From contig NZ_JBLZUR010000002.1 in NCBI RefSeq assembly GCF_048565625.1, positions 3,162,001-3,226,000 of the forward strand: a stretch of DNA of 64,000 bases, in the 5' to 3' direction. A program made the position numbers and the translations under genes. Below the pieces are notes generated by a model that saw nothing but the letters and a program-made list of their open reading frames with translations, made no database searches and was not told where the DNA came from. Of this stretch, positions 51,630-63,766 are shown one piece after another; position 1 is the stretch's first letter; each line of letters begins with the position of its first letter. This stretch comes from JBLZUR01 sp048565625. GTDB taxonomy: Bacteria > Pseudomonadota > Alphaproteobacteria > Sphingomonadales > Sphingomonadaceae.

Positions 51630-52301
51630 TCAGAAATCCGGCTTATCGTAATGCGAAGGCGGCCCGATCACCTCCATCCGCTCGGACAGAAGTGGGCGAA
51701 AGCTTGGCCGCGACTTCAGCCCCGCATACCATTGCCGCGTCTGGTCATGCCCACGCCAGTCGATGCCGCCGAGGTAATCCGCCACCGACAAATGCGCCGC
51801 CGCCGTCAGATCGGCGAGGCTGAGCAGCGGCCCCGCCATCCACCGGCGGTGATCGAGTAGATAGTCGAGATAGTCGAGATGGGTGTTCGCCTGCCGCATC
51901 GCATCGCGCAGCGCACCCGCATCGGGTGACGCGCGGTGGACCAGCCGCTTCTCCATCCGCTCGTACATCAGCGGGCGCACCACCTCGCCATACAGCTTCT
52001 CGTCGAACCACATGGTGAGGCGGCGGATCTCCGCGCGGTTCGGCGCGGTGCCGCCGATCATCGGCACGCGGTCGATCGTTTCTTCCAGATACTCGATGAT
52101 CGGCTGCGACCCGATCAGGATCAGCCCGCCCTCATCCTCCGCCATCACCGGCGTCTGCCCCGCCGGGTTCATGTCGAGAAACTCGTCGCGCCGCTCCCAG
52201 GGCGATTCCCGCAGCAGCTGATACGGCTCCCCTTTCTCGCCCAGCACGAGCCGGACCTTGCGCGAAAAGGGACAGAGCGGGAATTGATAGAGCTGCCACA
52301 T
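51630..52301 (-). CDS. Glutathione S-transferase family protein
   Basis: A 223-aa GST. The thioredoxin-like domain begins MWQLYQFPLCPFSRKVRL with a CPFS motif (Cys10), followed by NPAGQTPVM (cis-Pro) and SQPIIEYLEE (Glu/Ser binding the gamma-glutamyl group). The C-terminal helical domain includes LADLTAAAHLSVADYLGG. It resembles the beta/omega-like GSTs. It is convergent with the phosphoesterase and ends at the inverted repeat. Confidence 0.9.
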   Translation of the reverse strand: MWQLYQFPLCPFSRKVRLVLGEKGEPYQLLRESPWERRDEFLDMNPAGQTPVMAEDEGGLILIGSQPIIEYLEETIDRVPMIGGTAPNRAEIRRLTMWFDEKLYGEVVRPLMYERMEKRLVHRASPDAGALRDAMRQANTHLDYLDYLLDHRRWMAGPLLSLADLTAAAHLSVADYLGGIDWRGHDQTRQWYAGLKSRPSFRPLLSERMEVIGPPSHYDKPDF

Positions 52302-52373
52302 GCGGGTGACTGTTAGCGCTCGTAGTTACTCCCGCAACGGCGATTATCGCCGATCGGCGAGTAGTGGCGCGGA

Positions 52374-56905
<4,532 letters not shown>

Positions 56906-56909
<4 letters not shown>

Positions 56910-57394
56910 GGCTTTTCCCGGGTGCGAAGGTTGTGCTTATCGGCAAAGGCAGCTGCCCGCTCGATCTGGTCGAGCAGGAGCGGGGCCATCGCCCATGCGG
57001 TGTTCAGGTCCTGCGCCCGCTCGGCGAGGCCCATGACATACTCGTGGGTCAGACGGTTGCGGAGCTGCTGTAGGGCGGTCCAGGTGTCGGTGCCGTCGAT
57101 GGCTCCCAGACGGTCCAAACGTTCAAGAAGCTCTCGGAAGACGAAGGCTACGGACGTCTCGTCCGCCGCCGCGACCAGTCGCGGGAGCAGCTTGCGTAGA
57201 ATCTGATCGGCGGTTTGCTGAAAGCGTTGCAGGAAAGCGTCCAACGCCTTGAGATCGGCACTGCCCGCTCCGGCAAGGCTTCCTTCGCTCATCGGGAAGA
57301 GTGCGGCATCCTCTTCCAACGACGACCGCAACCGTGCGCCGACCTGGACCAGCGCGTCCAGCGTCTGTCCGAGCTGTATGGCGAAGGCGGTCAC
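56906..57394 (-). CDS. hepT: HepT-like HEPN toxin of a type VII toxin-antitoxin system
   Basis: A 162-aa all-helical HEPN protein. The RX4HXY signature is present as R112-NRLT-H117-E-Y119 (LRNRLTHEYV), combining the RNase R/H pair and the tyrosine that MntA adenylylates in the type VII HepT/MntA systems. GTG 57394 overlaps the mntA stop (GTGA), and its own stop overlaps the gltB ATG (ATGA). Its N-terminal 50 residues extend beyond the minimal HEPN length. RNase toxicity is predicted from the motif and the partner. Confidence 0.78.
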
Positions 57395-57687
57395 AGCACG
57401 ATGCCCTCGGCATACGCAACCCGATCGATCGGCCGCATCGGCGCATCAGGAGCGCGGTAGACAAGGTCGATCTGCCGTTCATCAATCATCCGAAAAAGGC
57501 GATCGACAAAACGGGCTTCGCCCCAAGCGTCCGGGCGGCCGTTTCGAAGTTCGAGATGGAGGTCGATGTCGCCGCCACGCAGATGGTCATGTACCCGGCT
57601 GCCGAACAGGCGCACGACGGCATCCGCGCCAAAAGCTTCAGCCACCGCCGCCTTGATTGCGTCCACCTCGGATTGCGTCAGCCGCAC
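57391..57687 (-). CDS. mntA: MntA-like minimal nucleotidyltransferase antitoxin
   Basis: A 98-aa MNT protein. The NTase motif is GSX9DXD (G29-S30 ... D40-I-D42; RLFGSRVHDHLRGGDIDLHL), with a third acidic residue at D74 (RQIDLVY). In type VII systems MntA AMPylates the HEPN toxin and blocks it. Start GTG 57687 has AGAAGG just upstream, overlapping the DUF2059 stop. It precedes hepT with a 4-nt overlap, the usual antitoxin-first order for this family. Confidence 0.8.
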   Translation of the reverse strand: MRLTQSEVDAIKAAVAEAFGADAVVRLFGSRVHDHLRGGDIDLHLELRNGRPDAWGEARFVDRLFRMIDERQIDLVYRAPDAPMRPIDRVAYAEGIVL

Positions 57688-57696
57688 GATAACCTT

Positions 57697-58272
57697 CTAG
57701 CTCGCGCTCGGCTGGACAAGCTTGGCCTTGTCAGCGGGGTGATCACGCATCCAGTCTGCAACGATCTGCTTCATCTTGGCCATGAAGACCTCCTGCTGCG
57801 GCTTCATCGCGGCCATCATCGCCGGCATCAGCTCACCGGTGATCGCCGGCGTCACGTCCCTTAATTTGGCCATCGCCGGATCGCGCATCAATGCGGTCAG
57901 CCGGCGGAGGTCGGCGGCGGAGAGATGGCGCGCGTAGATCGTCGCCATCTGGTCGATCAGCTCAGGCGTGAAGACACCATCGAACGTCGCCATATGCGCG
58001 CGGATCGCGACCATGAACTCGGTCTGCAGCCCTTCGGGCACCGCATTCTGGCCAAACATCTGCTGGACGTTCGCCCTCGCCGCCTCACTGACCTTCGGCA
58101 TGATCGCGCGCATCTGGCCGCGAATGTCGGTGGTCGCCATGAACTCCCGCGCGGCGGCGAGCGTCCCCGCGTCCGGAGCCGCCTGGACCGCTTTGGCAGG
58201 AGCGGGTTCAGCAGCCGCCGCCGCGTCGGATAGCCCCAGGGCGGCAGCGAGCAGAACGAGGCACCGCATCAC
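57697..58272 (-). CDS. DUF2059 exported protein
   Basis: A 191-aa protein with a signal peptide (MRCLVLLAAALGLSDAAAAA) and a DUF2059-type helical domain (REFMATTDIRGQMRAIMPK; FTPELIDQMATIYARHLSAAD). Function is unknown; the domain is often annotated as stress-related or biofilm-related. GTG 58272 overlaps the gltD TGA (GTGA); ATG 58269 is the next codon. It is the second gene of the gltD-to-gltB operon and lies 9 bp ahead of mntA. Confidence 0.8.
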   Translation of the reverse strand: MMRCLVLLAAALGLSDAAAAAEPAPAKAVQAAPDAGTLAAAREFMATTDIRGQMRAIMPKVSEAARANVQQMFGQNAVPEGLQTEFMVAIRAHMATFDGVFTPELIDQMATIYARHLSAADLRRLTALMRDPAMAKLRDVTPAITGELMPAMMAAMKPQQEVFMAKMKQIVADWMRDHPADKAKLVQPSAS

Positions 58273-59723
58273 GCCGCCACCTTCTGCTTCGGCACCGCCT
58301 TTGCCTTCGCCTTCAGGAAGCCATGCATCCGCTCGGCCACGTCGCGGCCGTCGCGGATCGCCCAGACGACCAGGCTCGCACCACGCACGATGTCACCGGC
58401 GGCAAATACGCCCTCAAGGCTCGTCTGCATCGTCTTGTGATCCACGCGGAGCGTGCCCCAGCGGGTGACCGACAGTTCCGGCGCGCCGAACATCTTCGGC
58501 AGCTCCTCCGGCTCGAAACCGAGCGCCTTGATGACCAGCGTCGCGTTCAGCCGATAGCCGCCTTGCGGATCCGGTTCCGGCGCGCGGCGGCCGCTGGCGT
58601 CCGGCTGGCCGAGGCGCATCTTGGCGACGTGAACCCCGCTTACCGCGCCCTCGCCGTCGAACGCCTCGGGGGCGGAGAGCCAGACAAACTCGACGCCTTC
58701 CTCTTCGGCATTAGCGACCTCGCGCTGCGATCCCGGCATGTTCTCCCGGTCGCGGCGGTAGAGACACTTCACCGACGTCGCGCCCTGCCGCACCGCCGTG
58801 CGCACGCAGTCCATCGCCGTATCGCCGCCGCCGATCACGACGACATCTTTGCCCGCCGCGTCGAGCGCACCCGAATCGAAGTCCGGCACCGCATCGCCGA
58901 AGCCCTTGCGGTTCGAGGCGATCAGGTAATCCAGCGCCTTGACGACCCCGCTCGCGCCTACGCCCGGCGCCTTGATATCGCGCGCCTTGTAGACCCCCGT
59001 CGCGATCAGCAGCGCGTCGTGCTTCGCGCGCAGCTGCTCCAGCGTCGCGTCACGCCCGACTTCGAATCCCTCGTGGAAGACGATCCCGCCATCCTTCAGC
59101 CGCTGGACCCGGCGCATCACCACGTCCTTCTCCAGCTTGAAGCCGGGGATGCCATAGGTCAGCAGCCCGCCCGCACGGTCATGCCGATCGTAGACATGAA
59201 CGTCATAACCGCGCTTGCGCAGATACTCCGCCGTGGTCAGCCCCGCCGGACCCGCGCCGATGATCCCCACCGACTGGCCCGAACGGTCGGCGACCGGCAC
59301 CAAGGGCTCGATCCAGCCCTGTTCCCATGCGGTGTCGGTGATGAACTTCTCGACCGATCCGATGGTGACCGCGCCGTGGCCCGAAAACTCGATGACGCAA
59401 TTGCCCTCGCACAGCCGGTCCTGCGGGCAGATGCGGCCGCAGATCTCCGGCATGGAGGAGGTCGCGTTGGACAATTCATAGGCTTCGCGCAGCCGCCCCT
59501 CGGCGGTCAGGCGCAGCCAGTCGGGGATATGGTTGTGCAGCGGGCAGTGCGTCGAACAATAAGGCACGCCGCATTGCGAACAACGCGACGACTGCTCTTC
59601 CGCCTTGGCGACCGCGAACTTGCGCGAGATCTCGGCGAAGTCCTCGTTACGCTCCTCCGCCGCGCGCTTCTCGGGGTAATCCTGCCCCACGGCCACGAAC
59701 TTCAGCATTGGATTGTCCGCCAT
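58269..59723 (-). CDS. gltD: Glutamate synthase small subunit
   Basis: A 484-aa GltD. Two N-terminal Cys clusters for the [4Fe-4S] centres (CSQCGVPYCSTHCPLHN; CGRICPQDRLCEGNC) lead to the FAD-binding GIIGAGPAGLTTAEYLRKRG and the NADPH-binding VVIGGGDTAMDC. It transfers electrons from NADPH to GltB. It is the first gene of the operon, with a 159-bp upstream region that carries two palindromes. The 9-bp-to-overlapping spacing of the following genes implies one transcript. Confidence 0.97.
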   Translation of the reverse strand: MADNPMLKFVAVGQDYPEKRAAEERNEDFAEISRKFAVAKAEEQSSRCSQCGVPYCSTHCPLHNHIPDWLRLTAEGRLREAYELSNATSSMPEICGRICPQDRLCEGNCVIEFSGHGAVTIGSVEKFITDTAWEQGWIEPLVPVADRSGQSVGIIGAGPAGLTTAEYLRKRGYDVHVYDRHDRAGGLLTYGIPGFKLEKDVVMRRVQRLKDGGIVFHEGFEVGRDATLEQLRAKHDALLIATGVYKARDIKAPGVGASGVVKALDYLIASNRKGFGDAVPDFDSGALDAAGKDVVVIGGGDTAMDCVRTAVRQGATSVKCLYRRDRENMPGSQREVANAEEEGVEFVWLSAPEAFDGEGAVSGVHVAKMRLGQPDASGRRAPEPDPQGGYRLNATLVIKALGFEPEELPKMFGAPELSVTRWGTLRVDHKTMQTSLEGVFAAGDIVRGASLVVWAIRDGRDVAERMHGFLKAKAKAVPKQKVAA

Positions 59724-59788
59724 CTACGCCTCCTGCGAGACGGTAGATGACAGAGTTCCGCTGGAGAGTCACGCACGAAAGGGCAGAA

Positions 59789-59807
59789 AGGTAAGAACGC
59801 CTTACCT
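59789..59807. promoter_or_regulatory. 7-bp inverted repeat in the gltD upstream region
   Basis: AGGTAAG at 59789-59795 and CTTACCT at 59801-59807 are perfect inverted copies with a 5-nt spacer, 66 bp from the gltD start. It is operator-like or a short hairpin; no regulator can be named. Confidence 0.4.
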
Positions 59808-59853
59808 ATTACACTGCACTTAGGCGGCCATCACGTTCTTGCGAGCCATTCTC

Positions 59854-59868
59854 ACCTTCTAAGAAGGT
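59854..59868. promoter_or_regulatory. 15-bp perfect palindrome upstream of gltD
   Basis: ACCTTCT-A-AGAAGGT is a perfect 7-1-7 palindrome between uppP and gltD, 131 bp from the gltD start. The spacing suits a dimeric regulator. It could instead lie in the 3' flank of uppP, which runs away from it, so the promoter reading is preferred. Confidence 0.45.
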
Positions 59869-59882
59869 CCGGATCGGCCGGT

Positions 59883-60686
59883 TCAGCTCGAAAGCCACGC
59901 GAAAGCGGCGATCCCTGCGATGATGCGATACCAGGCAAACGGTCCGAACCCGTGCCGCGATACGAAGGTCACGAACCCCTTGATCACCGCGATCGCCACA
60001 AGGAACGACACGACGAACCCGACCGCGATCGCATCCCAGCCGACCACCGAAGTTGTCAGCGCCTCATGGTTCTTCACCAACTCCAGCACCGTCGCGCCCA
60101 GCATCGTGGGGATCGCCAGGAAGAAGCTGAACTCCGCCGCCGTCCGTCGCTCGACGCCCAGGCTGATCGCGCCCAGGATCGTCGCGCCCGACCGGCTCAC
60201 CCCCGGCACCATCGCCAGGCACTGGATGAGCCCGACGCCGATCACGCGCGGCAGCGGAATGTCAGCCACCCCATGCGTGTCGCCCGGCTTCACCAGCCGC
60301 TCGATCAGCAGGATCGCGATCCCGCCGACGACCAAGGCCACCGCCACGATCTTCGGCTCGCCCAGCATCGCCTCGATCTTCGAGTGCAGCGCGAGGCCGA
60401 TCACCGCCGATGGCAGGAACGCGACGGAGACGTTGCGGAAGAACCGCCAGGACACCGGGTTCTTCTGCGCCATGCCGGACAGGACGGCCCAGAACGTCCG
60501 CCAGTACAGCACGATCACCGCCAAGATCGCCCCCAGCTGGATCACCACGTTGAACGTTGCCCAGACCTCCGCGTCATAGCCGAGCAGCGCGCTCGCCATG
60601 ATCAGGTGGCCGGTGGACGAGACAGGCAGGAACTCGGTCAGCCCCTCGACAACGCCGAGGAGCGCGGCGGTCAGCAGCGTGCTCAC
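59883..60686 (-). CDS. uppP: Undecaprenyl-diphosphate phosphatase UppP (BacA family)
   Basis: A 267-aa polytopic enzyme that recycles the C55 lipid carrier of peptidoglycan and glycan synthesis. Signatures are VEGLTEFLPVSSTGHLIM and MVPGVSRSGATILGAISLG. GTG 60686 is the natural start (VSTLLTAALLGVVEG); the frame is open further upstream within the NDUFA9-like gene. The start lies 5 bp beyond the stop of that gene, so the two are probably co-transcribed. Confidence 0.94.
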   Translation of the reverse strand: MSTLLTAALLGVVEGLTEFLPVSSTGHLIMASALLGYDAEVWATFNVVIQLGAILAVIVLYWRTFWAVLSGMAQKNPVSWRFFRNVSVAFLPSAVIGLALHSKIEAMLGEPKIVAVALVVGGIAILLIERLVKPGDTHGVADIPLPRVIGVGLIQCLAMVPGVSRSGATILGAISLGVERRTAAEFSFFLAIPTMLGATVLELVKNHEALTTSVVGWDAIAVGFVVSFLVAIAVIKGFVTFVSRHGFGPFAWYRIIAGIAAFAWLSS

Positions 60687-60691
60687 CAGGA

Positions 60692-61648
60692 TCAGGCCGT
60701 GCGCAGTTTGGCGAAGCGGCCCTGCCGCCGGTATCGCACCAGCCAGTCGGGCGCGACCGCCGCCATCGGCGTCGGCTTGATGCCAAACGCATCGAGACCC
60801 TCGACGCCCGCACCCGCGACATTGTCCTTCTGCAGCATCAGCCACTGGTCGCGGGTAATCGGCGCGCCGGGCAGGAAGCCGAAGCGCGACACGATGTCTC
60901 CGATCATGTCAGGCAGCACCAGCGGCGCCCGCTTGTGCCCGATCCACTCCAGCACGCGGCCGTTCAGCTCGGCCATCGTCAATACCTCCGGCCCGCCGAT
61001 CTCGAAGGTGCGGCCTGCATAAGATGGATCGAGCGCGGCCTTGGCGATCGCGGCCGCCAGATCGACGACATAGACCGGCTGGAACTTCGCGCCCGCACCG
61101 ACGACCGGCAGGACGGGCATGATCTGGCCCATCCGCGCGAAACGATTGATGAAATTGTCCTCCGGCCCGAACACGACCGAGGGCCGGATGATGGTCGCGT
61201 TCGGGAAAGCGCGTGTTGCCTCGCGTTCACCCTCCCCTTTGCTCCGCGCATAGGCCGACGCGCTCGCCGGATCGGCGCCGATGGCGGAAATCTGCACCAG
61301 CCGGGCGACACCCTCGGCCTTGGCCGCATTCGCGATCACCCGCACCGCATCGACATGCGCCGCGTCGAAATCGCCATCCAGCGTCCCGATCAGGTTCACC
61401 GCCGCGTCAGCGCCACGCAGCGCCGCCGCGACGGTGCCCGGCTTCGCCGGCCCCGCCGCCAGGAACTGCACCTGGCCGAGCGCCGCCTGCGGCTTCAGGA
61501 AGAAAGCCCGCTTCGGATTGCGCCCCGCGATACGCACCCGGGCTCCCGCGCGCAACAGCGCCTGGGCGACATAGCGCCCGATGAACCCGTCGCCGCCGAA
61601 CAGCGTGACGATTTTATCGCTTTCGTTGCCCAGCTCACGCCCAGCCAT
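60692..61648 (-). CDS. NAD(P)H-binding epimerase-like protein, complex I NDUFA9 family
   Basis: A 318-aa atypical SDR. The dinucleotide loop is VTLFGGDGFIGRYVAQ, and ISAIGADPASASAYARSKGEGE holds the active-site-like YxxxK. VYVVDLAAAIAKAAL and EIGGPEVLTM match the NDUFA9 group, which includes the complex I accessory subunit. ATG 61648 is preferred, with AAGGATGG upstream. Bacterial function is unsettled. Confidence 0.85.
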   Translation of the reverse strand: MAGRELGNESDKIVTLFGGDGFIGRYVAQALLRAGARVRIAGRNPKRAFFLKPQAALGQVQFLAAGPAKPGTVAAALRGADAAVNLIGTLDGDFDAAHVDAVRVIANAAKAEGVARLVQISAIGADPASASAYARSKGEGEREATRAFPNATIIRPSVVFGPEDNFINRFARMGQIMPVLPVVGAGAKFQPVYVVDLAAAIAKAALDPSYAGRTFEIGGPEVLTMAELNGRVLEWIGHKRAPLVLPDMIGDIVSRFGFLPGAPITRDQWLMLQKDNVAGAGVEGLDAFGIKPTPMAAVAPDWLVRYRRQGRFAKLRTA

Positions 61649-61753
61649 TGCACCATCCTTTGCGCGCTTGAGATCGCGATTGCCGCAATGCCGCATCGAG
61701 GCTCCGGTTGACAAGCGCCGACCCGCGCCGCTAAGCGCCGCCGCCTACCCCGT

Positions 61754-61840
61754 GCCCAGATGGCGGAATTGGTAGACGCACCAGCTTCAGGTGCTGGCGA
61801 TCGCAAGGTCGTGGAGGTTCGAGTCCTCTTCTGGGCACCA
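61754..61840 (+). tRNA. tRNA-Leu (anticodon CAG)
   Basis: The acceptor arm GCCCAGA pairs with TCTGGGC, with discriminator A and encoded CCA at 61838-61840. The anticodon arm CCAGC-TTCAGGT-GCTGG gives anticodon CAG; a long variable arm (GATCGCAAGGTC) and T arm (GGAGGTTCGAGTCCTC) mark a class II Leu tRNA. The integrase gene begins 176 bp downstream, so its 3' end is the probable island attachment site. Confidence 0.97.
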
Positions 61841-61940
61841 ATACTGGCTCTGGATACGTCCAGCAGCGTCCAGTAAGCGACTGGTTTCAAAGCATTTTCA
61901 GACCGAGAATCGCCAGACACCGTCCGGCGAAATCCGGCTA

Positions 61941-61976
61941 AGGGCATGTGCAGCGACCACAAATGCTGCCCTTTTT
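61941..61976 (+). terminator. Possible terminator between tRNA-Leu and the integrase fragment
   Basis: AGGGCA (61941-61946) pairs with TGCCCT (61967-61972), followed by a T tract (61973-61976). The loop is long (20 nt), so it is weak. The rest of 61841-62016 holds only GC-rich short repeats and no gene. Confidence 0.35.
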
Positions 61977-62016
61977 GTTGCCCTCGGATCGACCCGGCCT
62001 TGCTGGGAAAACGACC

Positions 62017-62337
62017 ATGCTGACCTACATCCAGATCAATGCCGCCAAGCCGAGAGCGAAGGCGTGGAACCTATCCGATTCTCAGAACCTCTACCTCGTC
62101 ATCCAGCCGAACGGCTCGAAGCTTTGGCGCTTCAACTACCGTTTCCTCGACAAGCAGAAGAAGCTTCATCTCGGTGGGTGGCCGACCATAAGCCTCGCGG
62201 AAGCGCGCGCCCGGCGCGACGAGGCTAAGAAGGAGATTGCCGAGGGGATCGACCCGGCACTGGAGAAGAAGCGTGCGCGGATCGCCGCTAAATACGCCGC
62301 CGCCAACACGTTTCAGGCGGTTGCCGAGGAGTGGCTA
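62017..62337 (+). pseudogene. P4-type tyrosine integrase, N-terminal part interrupted by an IS
   Basis: ATG 62017 begins MLTYIQINAAKPRAKAWNL, and NLYLVIQPNGSKLWRFNYRF with LGGWPTISLAEARARRDEAK is the Arm DNA-binding (DUF4102) domain of P4-like integrases. Reading stops being integrase-like at 62337, at the IS edge in AEEWLG. The core-binding and catalytic Arg-His-Tyr domains are absent: sequence beyond the IS does not resume the integrase in any frame I can see. The position next to tRNA-Leu fits an island integrase. Non-functional. Confidence 0.88.
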
Positions 62338-62409
62338 GGGTCCGGACCCAATAATGGCTTTTGCTACCGCTTGGATCGTGATTCACTGCGTTGGTGTGGA
62401 GGCGGTGGA

Positions 62410-62835
62410 ATGGCTGATTTCTTCTGGTTTTCCGATGCGCAGTGGGAGCGGATCGCACCACTGCTGCCGACGGACGTTCGCGGCAAGGCACGTGTGGATG
62501 ATCGCCGGGTGCTGAGCGGGATCGTGCATGCGCTCCGCTGCGGCGGTCGCTGGGTGGACTGCTCGGACGTGTACGGGCCAAAGAAGACGCTCTACAATCG
62601 CTTCGTGCGCTGGTCCGAGCGCGGCATCTGGGAGGGGATTTTCAGCGCGCTGGCAGGCGCCGACGACGCGCCGGACCGGCTGTTCATCGATAGCAGCTGC
62701 ATCAAGGTCCACCGCTGCGCAGGCGGTGGAAAAGGGGGGCCTTGGCCCATGGTATCGGCCGCACCAAAGGCGGCCGGAACACCAAGGTCCATGCCGTCTG
62801 CGACGCCAAGGGCCGCCCTCACGTCCTCCTGCTGA
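62410..62835 (+). CDS. IS5-family transposase OrfA
   Basis: A 141-codon frame starting MADFFWFSDAQWERIAPLLP with the DUF4096 region (GGRWVDCSDVYGPKKTLYNRF) and the first catalytic Asp in LFIDSSCIKVHR. The normal transposase is made by a -1 frameshift near AAAAGGGGGG (about 62732-62741) into orfB; without it the frame ends at 62835 with an unrelated tail. In this insertion the upstream integrase frame reads into orfA without a stop. Confidence 0.88.
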   Translation: MADFFWFSDAQWERIAPLLPTDVRGKARVDDRRVLSGIVHALRCGGRWVDCSDVYGPKKTLYNRFVRWSERGIWEGIFSALAGADDAPDRLFIDSSCIKVHRCAGGGKGGPWPMVSAAPKAAGTPRSMPSATPRAALTSSC

Positions 62836-63164
62836 CGCCCGGCAACGTCCACGACTGCAAGGTCGCCAAGACCTGCATCGCGGCGCTGCCCCCATCCGTC
62901 GAACTCGTCGCCGACAAGGGCTATGACAGTCAGGAGTTGCGCGAGTGGCTCGACCAGCGCGGCACCCAGGCCGTCATCCCGCCGCGCTGCAACCGCAAGG
63001 TCCAGTACGACTACGACCGCACCATCTACAAACAGCGCAACGTCATCGAGCGCATGTTCTGCCGCCTCAAGGACTGGAGGCGGCTCGCCACCCGCTTCGA
63101 TCGCAACATCAAGAACTTCATGGGCGCCATCGCCCTCGCCGCCACCGTCATCTGGTGGTTGTGA
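62742..63164 (+). CDS. IS5-family transposase OrfB (catalytic part)
   Basis: A 140-codon frame, -1 relative to orfA, holding the rest of the DDE domain: HGIGRTKGGRNTKVHAV, the second Asp in LVADKGYDSQ and the Glu in VIERMFCRLKDWRRLATRFD, ending at AATVIWWL. These match the IS427 group. Probably expressed as an OrfAB fusion by frameshifting. Confidence 0.9.
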   Translation: MAHGIGRTKGGRNTKVHAVCDAKGRPHVLLLTPGNVHDCKVAKTCIAALPPSVELVADKGYDSQELREWLDQRGTQAVIPPRCNRKVQYDYDRTIYKQRNVIERMFCRLKDWRRLATRFDRNIKNFMGAIALAATVIWWL

Positions 63165-63173
63165 GTCCGGACC

Positions 63174-63509
63174 CTAATCTGCCTGGCGGATCGAGATTGG
63201 TTCGCCGTCGAATTCAATCTCGATAATGGCCGCGATAGCCAGCATCTCGATCTCGACTAGCAGCCGCTTTGCCAGATCACGACGACCGATATCCACTACA
63301 TGCCATTTGCCGCGTGCTGCCCGCAGGAGTGTGAGGCCGCGCGTGGCCCTGAAGCTCCCCGCTCGTGAATAGATCGTGTGCAGCGTACCGCGATCCCTTG
63401 CGAGTTGCCGGGGATCACGAACCCTAATCCGCGCTTGGTGACGTTCGCCGTTCCAGACGCTAATTGGATAGTAGCGCGTGCCGGCGATGTTAAGTTTCCT
63501 AGATCGCAT
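63174..63509 (-). CDS. Hypothetical protein ending at the IS boundary
   Basis: A 111-aa basic protein, MRSRKLNIAGTRYYPISVW to GEPISIRQAD. No family is recognised; an alternation of Arg-rich and hydrophobic strands suggests a small beta domain. AAGGA lies a few bases before ATG 63509. The TAG stop is formed by the target TA and the last base of the IS, so the native C-terminus may have been lost on insertion. Confidence 0.5.
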   Translation of the reverse strand: MRSRKLNIAGTRYYPISVWNGERHQARIRVRDPRQLARDRGTLHTIYSRAGSFRATRGLTLLRAARGKWHVVDIGRRDLAKRLLVEIEMLAIAAIIEIEFDGEPISIRQAD

Positions 63510-63766
63510 GGTCCTTACCGTTCCTCATGAACGGGTCCGCGCCACGGCACACGACCCCGTCCACAACATCGTTGTAGAAGAGTCAGCGGCCGCACGTCTT
63601 CGGCGGTTCAGCGACTTCCTGCCGTGGCGGAATCGCGTCTTATGGAAAGCCTATCGGCTCTCGACCTGACGCGGCCTGAAATAGCCCACTTCGAAGACGA
63701 GCTCAACCGCGGGCGTTCTGCGCTGCAAGGCTCAACGACGTCAGTTCTGGCCAGGCTGCGGTCGCC

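Larger units (their letters stand above)
62338..63174 (+). mobile_element. IS5-family (IS427 group) insertion sequence
   Basis: An 837-bp element. The left end GGGTCCGGACCCA (62338-62350) faces its inverted copy at the right end, reading GGGTCCGGACTCA inward from 63174. A TA dinucleotide borders both sides (62336-62337 and 63175-63176), fitting a 2-bp target duplication. It contains overlapping transposase frames orfA and orfB and is intact in outline. It has split the integrase gene. Confidence 0.92.
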
